Shown: positions 1 through 10,180 of the stretch, in pieces
Layout: the number at the start of each line of letters is the position of its first letter
Numbering within the stretch: the first letter of the stretch is position 1
Assembly: GCA_964058805.1 (NCBI GenBank)
Contig: CAXKVV010000787.1
Coordinates: 1 to 32,678 of the forward strand
Reading direction: 5' to 3'
Length of the DNA: 32,678 nt
Source of the DNA: Schoenoplectus triqueter
Lineage: Eukaryota; Streptophyta; Magnoliopsida; Poales; Cyperaceae
Program-made: the position numbers and the translations under genes
Notes under the pieces: model-generated
The model's database searches: none
Told to the model about the DNA's origin: nothing
The model's input: the letters and a program-made list of their open reading frames with translations, nothing else

Positions 1-700
1 TCCCTATTCATAACTATGACCTACTGATTTCCAAGCTGTTCAATTGAATATTTATAAATATGACATAACTATGACATGTTTATACCTATTCAATTTAGCT
101 GTTCAAATTTGGTTGTTACCTAACTGTAACTTGATAGTGCTCAGCGTTCCATTTGCACAAGTTTTTTTTTTGGAGAGAGAATTTAGCTCATAAATTTCAT
201 TTTGTACTTATAAAAACTTGAACTCATGATTTCTTAAAAGTCATTCTAATTATCCATCACTTGAGCTACTAAACTATTTGTCCATTGCGAATCAGATGCA
301 AAATACAGAAAATTATCGAAGAAAAGAAAAAGATGGAGGCTATTTTAGACATTAAGTATATCATTATATTTTTAATATTAATATATATTTTTATATAATG
401 AGTTGGGTTATGATATTATAATAGCAGTATTTATAATAATAAATTAGTTGTTCAGAAAATATTAGGAGGTAAAATATTAATTATTCGAGAATATTTTGTT
501 TCACATAATATAAATGAAAGGTATATTAAAATGTCAATATAAAAGAATGTATAATATGATTTTAGATTTATCAGTAAAAAAGAATATTTAACTCGTGGAG
601 TAACGTTTTATTCGTGATTAATTAGTTAAGGAGTTAAAAATAATAATTGGCGAATATAGTTATTAAAACTCGCTACACGGAGAGATTGAGAGTGGTAGGT
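1..700. other. AT-rich intergenic DNA, no gene seen
   Basis: Apart from the SINE-like stretch there is no open frame with coding character. Bases 1-120 contain two loose copies of a block with the words ATAACTATGAC, CTATTCAA and GCTGTTCAA, so the window may start inside a decayed repeat. Confidence 0.5.
162..282 (-). repeat. Degenerate tRNA-derived SINE-like element
   Basis: Read on the minus strand, 268-254 gives TAGCTCAAGTGATGG, close to an RNA polymerase III A box with one extra base. About 30 bases on, 225-213 gives GAGTTCAAGTTTT, a weak B box. The copy ends in a run of about ten A (T tract at 162-171 on the plus strand). A box, B box and A-tail in this order and spacing are the layout of plant tRNA-derived SINEs. 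I could not find a convincing target-site duplication, and the 5' edge is approximate. Confidence 0.42.
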
Positions 701-718
701 GGTAGAGTGTTGGCGGCT

Positions 719-743
719 TGGCTTTGCTTTGCTTTGCTTTGCT
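719..743. repeat. (GCTTT)n short tandem repeat
   Basis: About four to five GCTTT units lie directly upstream of the TATA box of the ADP/ATP carrier gene, so the array is in its core promoter. Confidence 0.8.
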
Positions 744-746
744 GGG

Positions 747-756
747 CTATAAAATA
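747..756 (+). promoter_or_regulatory. TATA box of the ADP/ATP carrier gene
   Basis: CTATAAAATA stands about 30-35 bases before a purine-rich leader (from about 785). No other TATA-like word is better placed for the gene downstream. The start site itself is inferred. Confidence 0.6.
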
Positions 757-871
757 TAAAATATGCTGCTCTTTTGATTGGGTCAGTACTCAGTAGGGAG
801 GGAGGAGGAGACGAGAGGAGAGACGCACATCACATTGCATCGGCGCTCGGCGGCCAATTCCTATTGGGTGG

Positions 872-1408
872 GTATTGCTCTTTCTCTTTCTCTCTGCATT
901 TTTGTTTTCTCTATCCAATTCTCAGCATCTCATAGTAGCGATAGATAGAGTTAGAGTCATCCGGATCTCATCTACATACTGGATCTCTATGTAGATCTCT
1001 AGATCTGTTGGATCCTTTTTCTGAATTGCCGTTTGGGAGTTATCTTTTAGTTTTAGATCCGAGTTAGTTTGCGTTTTTTTATTCTTTCGGCTTCTTACCT
1101 TTATAATCATGGTGAATGAGTACTTTTAGATCTATTGCTCCGGCCTTTATCTCGTATAAATTTCTGCCCAATTTGTGTACATCCTCAAGTTCTGAAGGTT
1201 ATTTCACTTCTAGTTTGAGCATTAGGAAGAATTCTTCCTTTGTAACATCTCTCTCTCTCTCTCTCTCTCTAATCTCTCTAAGATGCTATTATCATAGTTT
1301 CTAGATGCAAACTGTATTACTCTCTGCTAATTTTACATTAATATCTTATATTTACAAAGAGACTCTTGATTGATATCTTCTAACAAAGCATATGGTTCTC
1401 TCCTTCAG
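872..1408 (+). other. Probable 5'UTR intron of the ADP/ATP carrier gene
   Basis: The leader after the TATA box runs to GGGTGGGTATTG, which offers donors at 868 or 872. It resumes after a pyrimidine-rich CTCCTTCAG ending at 1408, close to the start codon. The stretch between is T-rich and full of upstream stops, as expected of an intron. It contains a (CT)n tract at 1249-1270. Leader introns are common in highly expressed plant genes. The donor choice is not certain. Confidence 0.55.
1249..1270. repeat. (CT)n microsatellite
   Basis: Eleven CT units lie within the inferred leader intron of the ADP/ATP carrier gene. Confidence 0.9.
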
Positions 1409-1427
1409 GTTGCGTGAAAAAGTAAAC

Positions 1428-3290
1428 ATGGTGGAGGAACTCCGCGCCCCATCTGTCATCCAAAAGATCCATTGTGGACAGTCAGGTCTTTTCACCCACA
1501 TTGCCCCAACTCAACCATTTCCTGCCCGTTTCAACCGCACCTCCTCCACACAAAACCCCCTTCTGAGACCCTACAACACTGGTCTTGCCAGCCTCGGTGC
1601 TGTTACATCCCTCCCAGCCGTGTCCCCCATCTTTGCTGCTGCCCCATCAGAGAAGGGACCATATGGATTTCTCATCGACTTCATGATGGGAGGTGTCTCA
1701 GCTGCAGTGTCTAAGACTGCAGCTGCACCAATTGAACGTGTGAAGCTCTTGATCCAGAACCAGGATGAGATGATCAAGGCCGGCAGGTTGTCGGAGCCAT
1801 ACAAAGGTATTGGCGACTGCTTTGGACGCACCATCAAGGATGAGGGTATTCTTGCACTATGGAGGGGTAACACTGCTAATGTGATCCGTTACTTCCCCAC
1901 TCAGGTAATGTCTTTTTTTTTTTGGGTACATGCACATATGGTTATTATATTGTGTCGATTCAATTTGTATTTTACAAATGGCACTGTGCTTGGACTAATT
2001 CAATATTTAACTTTTTTAGCCATCCCTCTTACTTTATCATTTTGACTTCGGTATTCTGTTTTCTATCCTAGCAATCTAGATATTACAATATATCAGATAT
2101 TCTTTTTGCAACTTAGTGACCAGCTCTTAAAATATTATTATGCTTTCCTATTTTACCAATTGTTTATGTTTCTTTCTTTTTGTATATTACCAGGCTCTGA
2201 ACTTTGCCTTCAAGGACCACTTCAAGAGAATGTTCAACTTCAAGAAGGACAAGGATGGCTACTGGAAATGGTTTGCTGGCAACTTGGCCTCTGGTGGTGC
2301 TGCTGGTGCCTGCTCCCTCTTCTTTGTCTACTCTCTTGACTATGCCCGTACCCGTCTTGCCAATGATTCCAAGGCTGCCAAGAAGGGAGGTGAGCGCCAA
2401 TTTAATGGTCTTGTTGATGTGTACCGCAAGACCCTTGCCTCTGATGGTATTGCTGGTCTCTACCGTGGGTTCAACATCTCTTGTGTTGGTATCATTGTGT
2501 ATCGTGGTCTGTACTTTGGCATGTACGATTCACTCAAGCCTGTTGTGCTCACTGGCACACTTGCTGTAAGTTCTCTCATGACCTCTTATTTTAAATGAAA
2601 TATTATAGCTAGTATGTGGCGCCTCAATGTTATGAGACTAGTAGAGGTCGCTTTCCGTTTCTGCTCTGCTTCTTATGAGTCATGCCAAACAGTTGTGTTC
2701 TGTTCCTTGAAGTGAAGGAATCAAGTTGTATGCTGTTGTTTAGTCTTTTAGGAATGAAGTGATATCAGATTATTAGTGGAGGTCAGTACACCACTTCATT
2801 GCACTATAGCATCCAGAGTCTGAAAGCACCTGATAAAGTGTTTCAATTTTAGGGGAAGGGATTCTTTTTGCAAATAACCCTATGTGCATTGATTGCGTAG
2901 TTATCGAGTAATGAGGTTGTATTATAGACATGGAGACTTTTCATGGCTGTAGATACTGAAAATGCGCTCTCTTTTCATTGGTTTTAATAGGACAACTTCC
3001 TGGCAAGTTTCCTCCTTGGTTGGGGTATCACCATCGGTGCGGGTCTTGCCTCATACCCCATTGATACAGTTCGTCGTCGCATGATGATGACCTCTGGTGA
3101 GGCTGTCAAATACAAGAGCTCGCTTGATGCTTTCAATCAGATCATGAAGAATGAGGGTGCCAAGTCACTGTTCAAGGGTGCCGGTGCCAACATTCTACGT
3201 GCTGTGGCTGGCGCTGGTGTGCTCGCTGGCTACGACAAGCTCCAGGTCATCGTCTTTGGCAAGAAGTATGGCTCTGGTGGTGGCAGCTAA
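1428..3290 (+). CDS. AAC: Mitochondrial ADP/ATP carrier (adenine nucleotide translocator)
   Basis: Exchanges matrix ATP for cytosolic ADP across the inner mitochondrial membrane. Coding exons are 1428-1904, 2194-2565 and 2991-3290, with GT-AG borders and phase 0 at both introns, giving 382 residues. The ATG at 1428 sits in AACATGG and opens the roughly 75-residue N-terminal extension typical of plant carriers, thought to be a cleaved presequence. Three mitochondrial-carrier repeats follow, with signatures PIERVK (101-106), SLDYAR (206-211) and PIDTVR (306-311). The family-specific RRRMMM lies at 311-316, which separates this carrier from other members of the superfamily. Sequence similarity to plant AACs runs unbroken to the stop. 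The leader is probably split by an intron of about 540 bases (donor near 868-872, acceptor at 1408), as a clean TTCAG acceptor lies 19 bases before the ATG. I see no damage. Confidence 0.97.
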
Positions 3291-4361
3291 TTTGAACGTC
3301 TCCCTCCTTGGATCATGATGATGATCGATTTATTTTTTTTAGGTCAACTTTTCATTTTGCCTCCTACAGATTTTTGATTAAAACCATGCCGCGTTTGAAT
3401 AATCATGGACGGATACGGATATGAGCTTGGATACTGACATTTTTTTTTGTTTTCTTTTCATGCATGAGGATTCTTGCAGCCTTGGTAAATCAAGGTGGGG
3501 CGGTTTTTTATTAAAGCTTGCTTTGTAAGAAAATTTTGTCAGAAATTCAAGTACTGTTAACATGAAGTAGTTACTGGTAAGTTAACATGCCTTTTATAGA
3601 TTTTTCATTTTACTTGCATGATCACGGTGTTCTCTTTTTGGGAGTGAAAAAAGATAAATCTGAAATAAGCAAGCAATTCGTGCCTTCTCCAGGAGAGCAT
3701 AGTGAAGAAATGACACTTGGCCCTGTTCAGTAATTAGGTAGATGGGTCAATTGGCAAGGTCCTTGTGCATGGCCGTATGGGGCACGCCAATTGTCAAAGA
3801 TAAGTCTATTCATTTGCATGCCTTGATTGTTCTTTTCTCACTTCCTTAATTTATATATAATATATCCCTTCTCCACTTGCCTACTCTACTGGTTGTGAAA
3901 AGAATTTCCCTCATAAAATATTCATATCATAAATATTCAGACCATGATGCATCCACATGATGCACAGCTGTCATATATAACACTGCTTGAAAAGAAATAG
4001 ATATCACGATTAATGTGATCCACATATTTGTTTTAATGGAAAAAATGAAAACTAAATCTCAACTTTTTGGAAATAGATTGTGAAAATATATTCATCATTT
4101 GCTGTCAACCGTATCAAAGCATAAAGATATGATATACAGGAGTTGGGAGCGTTGAAATTGAACAAAAAGATGTGGAGAAAGTTTGTTTCCCAACTTCCAC
4201 AAGTCTCATACCGTGATCACACTCCAGATACCGTTTAATTTTTCCAAGGACCTGTTGGCAAAATAGTGTGGAAGAAAAAAACAAATTAGCTATACCGGTT
4301 TCATACGGTCCACGCTCAAAGTTAGGTATTGCACCACTACCCTTCTACCCCAACCCCCTTC
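3291..4361. other. 3'UTR of the carrier gene and intergenic spacer
   Basis: The first 300 or so bases after the stop are T-rich and probably 3'UTR. The rest, up to the next TATA box, is AT-rich and shows no coding frame or recognisable repeat. Confidence 0.5.
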
Positions 4362-4370
4362 TATAAATAT
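4362..4370 (+). promoter_or_regulatory. TATA box of the glycine-rich protein gene
   Basis: TATAAATAT follows a C-rich stretch and lies 112 bases before the ATG at 4482, which leaves room for a leader of about 80 bases. Confidence 0.7.
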
Positions 4371-4481
4371 TAAGCATACACTCAACTTCTCTAGACATCC
4401 ATTATCCCCACTGCAAATTAATTAATTAATTATTAAGTGCAAGTACCTGATCACCACTCAACGAACAATTCATACATATGC

Positions 4482-5174
4482 ATGGCAACCCGTTATTTAA
4501 CTGTTCTCCTTCTTATCCATGCATGTCTCTCTTTCTCTACTAGCACTGCTCATGCAAGGGACTTGCGCTCTGTAAAGGCAAAAAATCAACTCAATAATAC
4601 CAAGTCAGTGTCAGTTCAACCAGGTGGGTTGGTTGGTACAAGCGGAAATCCCAACGGGTCGGATCTTACGATAGGCATAGGTGGAGGTGTTGGCGGTGGA
4701 GTGGGCACTTCACGTGGCAGTGGGGTTAGTGCCGGAGGTGGAGCTGGTGCAGGAGTCGGCATTGATATAGGAAGACACGGTGTTGATATAGGAATCGGTG
4801 TAGGTGGTGGAGGCGGCATAAGTGCTAATAATGGATCAATAAATGTCGGAGGCGGTGGGGGCCGGGGAGTGGGGGTCCACATAGGACGGGGAGGCATTAA
4901 TGTGAGTACTGGAGGCGGTGGAGGCGGTGGAGGCGGAGTTGGTGGAAGTGGAGGCAGTGCCTCGGGATGTGGAAGTGGAGTCGGTAGTTCTGGAAATGCT
5001 GTGGGTCGTGGTCAGGGTTGTGGCAGCGCGAGCGGTAGTAATGCTGGAGGTGAAGGTGGTGGCCAGGGCTCTGCTGGAGGTTCAAGTGGTGGCGGCAGAG
5101 GCAGTGGTGGGGGTGGCGGCAGCAATGGGGGGTCGGGTGGAGGTGCCGGTGACGGTGGTGGTGTCGGTGTCTGA
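4482..5174 (+). CDS. Secreted glycine-rich protein (cell-wall GRP type)
   Basis: A single-exon frame of 230 residues, stop at 5172-5174. The first in-frame ATG is 4482; the open frame reaches back to 4437, but only from a GTG. Residues 1-25 form a clear signal peptide: short basic N-end, leucine-rich core at 6-16, and an Ala-His-Ala cleavage site before Arg26. Residues 26-60 are a mixed, Asn/Ser-rich linker. From 64 to the end more than half the residues are glycine, mostly GG, GS and GV runs, with only two cysteines (163, 180). A block with GVGIDIGRHG (91-100) recurs in altered form as GVGVHIGRGG (130-139), so an internal duplication built part of the domain. This fits structural glycine-rich wall proteins; no RNA-binding domain, C-terminal Cys-rich domain or oleosin hairpin is present. 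The exact role cannot be told from sequence. Confidence 0.85.
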   Translation: MATRYLTVLLLIHACLSFSTSTAHARDLRSVKAKNQLNNTKSVSVQPGGLVGTSGNPNGSDLTIGIGGGVGGGVGTSRGSGVSAGGGAGAGVGIDIGRHGVDIGIGVGGGGGISANNGSINVGGGGGRGVGVHIGRGGINVSTGGGGGGGGGVGGSGGSASGCGSGVGSSGNAVGRGQGCGSASGSNAGGEGGGQGSAGGSSGGGRGSGGGGGSNGGSGGGAGDGGGVGV

Positions 5175-5177
5175 CAC

Positions 5178-6042
5178 TGAGAATGTTATAACTCACCGCG
5201 ATCTGACCACCATGCAGGTTTAGGTTGCCATACATGACAATATATAGAGAATTAAGTTGACTTAATATTAATTATAAAGTGTCCAAGCACTGTAGCAATT
5301 AGCAAATAATTAATTAAATGTTAATCGCTTCGTTTTCTGCAACGGATTAAAAAAAATGTTAATATAAACGCTATGGAAAGAAGCTATTACAGATATATAT
5401 AATCGTCCCTACTATTTTTTTTTCTATTTTGAGAAAAATAATCGTCTCTACTTAAATTGGGTTTCATTCAGAAATCAAATTTGATCGAGCGATTCAATTT
5501 TATCGAATGAATTTTCCATCGGTGAGAATATTAATTCAGAAAGGCAGAAACCAAATATTCCACAAATAAACCTTGGCCCGTGAATTCCAAAATTTCTGAG
5601 ATATTTAAAAAAAATAAACTGAATCCAAATTCAAGAAGGCTGAAGGCAATAGCTAGCCCAGGAAACAAATTTAATTAATTAAAGAGCATTTTTTTGAGGA
5701 ATGAACCGTTAATTACACCTGGACCGGGAAAGACATTTTTTTCCCCATAAACTAATTAGTGATCTAACTTGTGAAGGTCTACATCTTAATCTTTGAAATA
5801 TATTGAAATATTGAAATATATTAAATTAAATGATTATAATTTTATTATCCGGACCATGTTATTGTTACTATTCTTAGACGTCTCACATGGAATCGTTATC
5901 AAATTAATCCAGAATATCAATTCTTATGATACGACATATTATGGTGGGGTTGACGATAGCTTCACAATATCCAGTGGAATATATAAACATATGGGCATAT
6001 TAATTACAAATAGAATTAAGGAATTATTTGTTAACTGTGTAG
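5178..6042. other. AT-rich intergenic spacer
   Basis: It includes the 3'UTR of the glycine-rich protein gene. An open frame at 5793-6053 has no family resemblance and AT-driven composition, so I treat it as chance. No repeat structure was recognised. Confidence 0.5.
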
Positions 6043-6047
6043 GAAAT
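6043..6047. repeat. Left 5-bp target-site duplication (GAAAT)
   Basis: GAAAT directly precedes the left LTR and is repeated exactly at 9216-9220 after the right LTR. Confidence 0.85.
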
Positions 6048-6260
6048 TATTGAAATTTAGAGTGAAAAAAATTGATGAAATATAAAATTGTATTGCTTAT
6101 TGATTCATTTACAGGTGGTACATGAATATATATACAAACTTTCAACTAGTCGTTAGAGTAACTCGCCGTTAAATGAATAATTGTCCATTAAGTCCACTAA
6201 AGACTGCATGACCATTAAATGCATAATCATTTTTTTATTTTTTATCATTATATTTCAACA
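6048..6260 (-). repeat. 3' LTR of the copia element (213 bp, near complete)
   Basis: On the plus strand it starts TATTGAAATTTAGAG and ends ATATTTCAACA. The first 45 or so bases and the last 33 or so bases match the right LTR closely. The canonical TG start has become TA. It abuts the GAAAT duplication on one side and the purine tract on the other. Confidence 0.9.
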
Positions 6261-6299
6261 CTCCTACTCAAGTTAAGATTATAGTGTATAATCCTAACT

Positions 6300-9078
6300 T
6301 TTTTGTGATATCATTAAGCACTTTAGTGCTCAAGCCTTTTATAAATACGTCACTAATTAATCTTGACTCCTTACAAAAGGAGTTTCAATCTCTTTAGTTT
6401 GAATCTTCTCTTTTATGAAGTAGCAATCCACTTCAATATATTTAGTCTATTCGTAAAAGATGAGATTTATCATAATATATCTTGCTACTTGATTGTCATG
6501 GTACATTCTCATTGGTTCCACTTTTAAAGTTTAAGTCGATTAGGACTTGCTTCATCTATGTTAATTCACTTACGGTGAAGGTCATGACTCGATACTTCAC
6601 TTATGTGTTTGATCTCACAACAATATTTTATTTGTTTGCTCTTCCGTATGACAAATTTTCATCTATAAATATGTAAAATTCGATTATCGATTTTATATCG
6701 AAACTTCCGGCCTAATCTACATCAAAATAGCTACATATACCATTAATATCATTTTTTTCTCATATAAATTCTCTTTTCGGGAGTACTTTTTAGGTATATC
6801 AAAATTCTATTAATAACATCTAGATATGATGTTCTAGGTGCATGCATGAATTTGCTTACTTGACTCATCAAAAAATATAAGTTTGATCTAGTTACGGTTA
6901 AATAAATTATTTTTGTAACTAATCTTTGGAATTGATTTATGTCTTCTAGAGGTTCATCATCTTCAGTGTTAAGTTTTAAATTTGAATATATTGGGGTGGT
7001 GGCTGGTTTGCATCCTATCTTATCGATTTTCTTGAGCAAATCAAGAGTATATTTTCTTTGACATATAAATAGTCATTTAGTGGAATAAGTTATTTCTATT
7101 CCAAGAAAATATTTTAAGTTGCTCAAGTCTTTAATTTTTAATTTTTTTTCTTTGAGGTTCTTCTTAATGTGGTCAATCTCTATTTGGTTATTACTGGTTA
7201 TGATTATGTTATATACATAAACTAAAACCATGATAGCATCATTGGTATTATGTTTAGTAAATAATGATGTATCGGCCAAACTTATTTTGATATTACAAGA
7301 TAATAAAAAAATTATAAGCTTGCCACACCATACTCTTGGATATTAGTTTAGTCCATATATTGATTTTTTTTTTAACTACAAATAAGGTTAGGAATACATT
7401 CATTTTTGTGATCAAGTGGAAGTGTCATGTACACTTCTTCTTCAAGTGTTCCTTGAAGGAAGATATTTTTAACATCCATTTGGTGAAATCTCCGACCATT
7501 ATTCACCGTAATGGAGAGAAAATTTTGTACGGTATTCATTTTGACAACCGGTGCAAAAGTCTCTTGATAATCAACATCATATGTTTGAGTATATTCTTTG
7601 ACAACTAGCTTAGCCTTATACCATTCTATGGTACCATTATTTTTTGGTAGAATATATAGTTCTCAAGTTTGATTTTTTTTTTCTAAGACATGAAGTTCTT
7701 CTTCCATTGCTTTACATCATTTCAGATTTAATTTTGCTACCTCATAATTTATTGATTCTTTAATTTTTGTTAAAGAGTTGAAGAAGACATAATTTATGAG
7801 AAATATTGTTATAAAAAATATAATTTTGTATAGGATATTGTACCGAATATGTAATATAATCTTTTAATATTATAGAAGGTTGAGATTGTCGACTTGACCT
7901 CTTTAATGACACTTCTACCTTTTGAACGTTTTCTTGTTCTTCAATCTCCTCGGTCTCCTATTATAATTGTCCAGTTTGTGCTCTGATTATCCAGATTGTG
8001 CTGGAACTTATCCAGTTTGTGCTAAAGATTGTTCTATTTCCTCTAGTTCTCGATTACTTGTCTTAACATTATCTTCAAGAAGAATTTTCCCTTTTCAAGT
8101 TAGTAAAATAAGGTATAACAAATTCATTTGACAAAACTTGATCAATATGATGATTTTTACTCTTTTTATAAAAAGGCTCATTCTCAAGAAATGTTACATC
8201 TCTTGAAAGTAAGAAAATACTTCACTTTTATTTTTAATTAAGTATAACCAAGTAGTTTTAGAAAAATCATCAGTAAAGATAATAAATTATTTAAAACCAA
8301 TATAAAAAGTAATGAGAGTGGGATCCCAAACATCCGAGTGAACAAGCTTAAATAAATCTCTACTTTTAGAATTAGAAGTAGAAAAATGAGATTTCATATG
8401 CTTAGCAAGTTTACAAACCTCATAATTACTACAATCTAATTTAGAAAAATCAAACATAATTTTCAAAATTTTATCAGATGAATGACCACCCTTTTGTGCC
8501 AAAGTTTACTCATATCCTCATCATTTCTACTGTTAAGCACAAACTTATTGCTTTTTAGAAAATAAAGGTTATTTTCAAGAATTTCTTCACTATTTTTTTT
8601 TCTTTAATACATGAATCTTAAAAAATAATGCTTTCTCCTTTAAAAATAATTTCAAAGTTTAACTATTTTGAGAGCTTACTAATCGACAATAAGTTGACGA
8701 CACAATTCTCAATATAAAAAACATCTCGTAAAATTTTTTTTAGGAAGTATACTAATCATGCTCCAACTTTAATCATAAGCTTTTCACTATTAGCAATGAT
8801 GAAAAATTGGTTACCTCTAATTGGACGGTAATTTCTCAGTAGAATTTCTGTTATATAATCTGTTGCACCGGAATCAAAAATCCATTTGTTGGAGCATTAA
8901 CAAGAAAGTGTAATTTTTAAACATTTATTTTCAATTGGTCTTTCTGCACAAGGGTTAAAATCATTTGTAATATTCAAACTTGGCATAGGTCTAACAGAGC
9001 CACCACTTGTGCCCAAATGAGCTTCTCTTTCTGTTTGACTTGGATGATAGTGATTTTGGAAGAAGAAGCCTCAGCCAT
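6300..9078 (-). pseudogene. Decayed copia polyprotein (PR-INT-RT-RH)
   Basis: The coding relic of the retrotransposon, read right to left. Protease carries a FDSGATD motif near 8880-8860. Integrase keeps part of its HHCC zinc region and the HSDVW motif (8502-8287). RT covers RVT_2-like segments at 7650-7380 (YKAKLVVKEYTQTYDVDYQE and MDVKN motifs), 7279-7073 and 7039-6749 (GCKPATTP). The RT active-site YVDD now reads YVYN, losing both catalytic aspartates. RNase H remnants, including a DVF.KGLS motif, run to about 6300. Several stops and frame changes separate these pieces. The gag frame begins MAEASSSK but reaches protease sequence after about 35 codons, so a deletion removed the capsid and zinc-knuckle parts. 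Confidence 0.88.
7975..8035. repeat. Short imperfect tandem repeat inside the copia relic
   Basis: The word TATCCAG(A/T)TTGTGCT and a near copy (GTCCAGTTTGTGCT) occur three times in a row, about 25 bases apart, in the integrase-RT spacer. Such spacers are low-complexity in copia polyproteins. Confidence 0.6.
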
Positions 9079-9128
9079 TGATTTTGCGGAAGATTTTCTG
9101 GATCAAGCAATAACATTTTCTGATATCA

Positions 9129-9215
9129 TGTTAAAATTTAGAGTACAAAAAAATGATAAAATATAAAATTATATACACAATTAATTTTTCTATTTTTTAT
9201 TATTATTTCTCAATA
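9129..9215 (-). repeat. 5' LTR of the copia element (87 bp, internally deleted)
   Basis: On the plus strand it starts TGTTAAAATTTAGAG and ends TTTCTCAATA. Both outer parts align with the left LTR, but about 125 bases of the middle, where promoter signals would lie, are missing. A copia-type primer-binding site follows directly on its internal side. Confidence 0.85.
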
Positions 9216-9220
9216 GAAAT
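9216..9220. repeat. Right 5-bp target-site duplication (GAAAT)
   Basis: An exact copy of 6043-6047, closing the copia insertion. Confidence 0.85.
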
Positions 9221-9329
9221 ACTTTTCTATCAATTGGAATAAATATTTGTAAAAATATATTGATCTTGCGAAAGAATATCTAGCTAAGTCTTCTTTTTTT
9301 TTCTCATTTATTCTACTGATACATGACCT

Positions 9330-9737
9330 ATATATAGAGAGATAAAATATTATGAAAATATTTGTATTTCAGCCGATATGCAAACGCGTCAAAAAATATA
9401 TTTTAAAATCTGAATTTTTTTTATGATTTTCATTAAATTCTTCATATGAAAACCTTATAGCATACAAAAATTTGAAGCATTTTGAGTTTATTATGTCACT
9501 CTTTTGATTTTTTTTAAATAACACAAACATTGAATATTTATTATTATTATTAGGGTTATTTTTCAAAAATTCAAAAGAGTAGCTTAAAAAACTCAAAATA
9601 CGTTAAATTTTTATATTCCACAAGATTTTCATATGAAGAATTTAATGAAAATCATAAATTAAAATTTTTGAGATTTTAAAATATATTTTTTTTATGAATT
9701 TGCATATCGGCTGAAATACAAATATTTTCATAATAAT
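9330..9737. mobile_element. Hairpin MITE-like element M1
   Basis: The outer parts at 9349-9384 and 9699-9734 are perfect 36-base inverted repeats containing TTTGTATTTCAGCCGATATG. The inverted match continues imperfectly inward for some 170 bases on each side, so nearly the whole element folds into one stem. Each arm carries the core CATTAAATTCTTCATATGAA. It is bordered by TATATAGAGAG on the left and TATATAGAGAGAG on the right. No coding capacity. The transposase type is not evident, and no clear target duplication was found beyond the TA/GA-rich borders. Confidence 0.8.
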
Positions 9738-10180
9738 CTATATAGAGAGAGAGAATAAAGATACCGTGAGCTTAAACTCACGGAGGTCTTCCGTGAGCTT
9801 AACTAAAAAAATGTATTCAATCATTTTTAAATTTTAATTTATCATACTCATTAAATTATTTATATTAAAATCTTATGGGATATAAAAATTTGAAGAGTTT
9901 TGAGATTTTTAATTCACCATTTTTAATTTTTGAAAATCATCTCTAAAAATAATAATAAAATATTTAATACTTGAACATCATTTTTAAAAATTAAAAACGG
10001 TGACTTAAAAAACTCAAAACACTCTAAATTTTTGCATCCCATAAGATTTTTATATGAAGAATTTAATGAGAATGATAAATTAAAATTTTAAGATGATTTG
10101 ATATATATTTTTTGAGTTAAGCACACGGAAGGTCTCCATGAGATTAAGCTCACGGTATCTTTACCCTCTCTATATATATA
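9738..10180. mobile_element. Hairpin MITE-like element M2
   Basis: Inverted ends at 9757-9804 and 10115-10162 match at about 43 of 48 positions and begin AAAGATACCGTGAGCTTAA. The match extends outward into TATATAGAGAG-type borders and inward through most of the element. Each end holds its own small palindrome (CCGTGAG..CTCACGG). The arms share the core CATTAAATT..TCATAT..AAATCTTATGGGAT with M1. It begins exactly where M1 ends. Confidence 0.78.

Larger units (their letters stand above)
6048..9215 (-). mobile_element. Ty1-copia LTR retrotransposon, complete ends, decayed and gag-deleted
   Basis: On the minus strand the order is 5' LTR (9215-9129), a primer-binding site at 9128-9117 reading close to TGGTATCAGAG, a gag-like start (ATG at 9078), protease with DSGA at 8875-8864, integrase (about 8640-8280), reverse transcriptase (about 7650-6750), RNase H (about 6750-6300), a purine tract ending GAGTAGGAG at 6261, then the 3' LTR (6260-6048). 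Protease-integrase-RT-RNase H order marks the copia group. LTR ends form the inverted pair TGTTGAAAT/ATTTCAACA with small changes, and 5-bp GAAAT duplications flank the whole. At 3,168 bases it is well short of the usual 4.5-5 kb; nearly all of gag is missing. It is riddled with stops and frameshifts and cannot move by itself. Confidence 0.93.

Noticed and set aside
4616..5235. Long open frames on the opposite strand and in other frames of the glycine-rich protein gene
   Set aside because: They are Pro- or His-rich mirror images of the GGN-rich coding sequence; only the plus-strand frame has a signal peptide and a TATA box.
5793..6053. 86-codon plus-strand open frame
   Set aside because: No family resemblance, AT-driven composition, no promoter; it runs into the copia LTR border.
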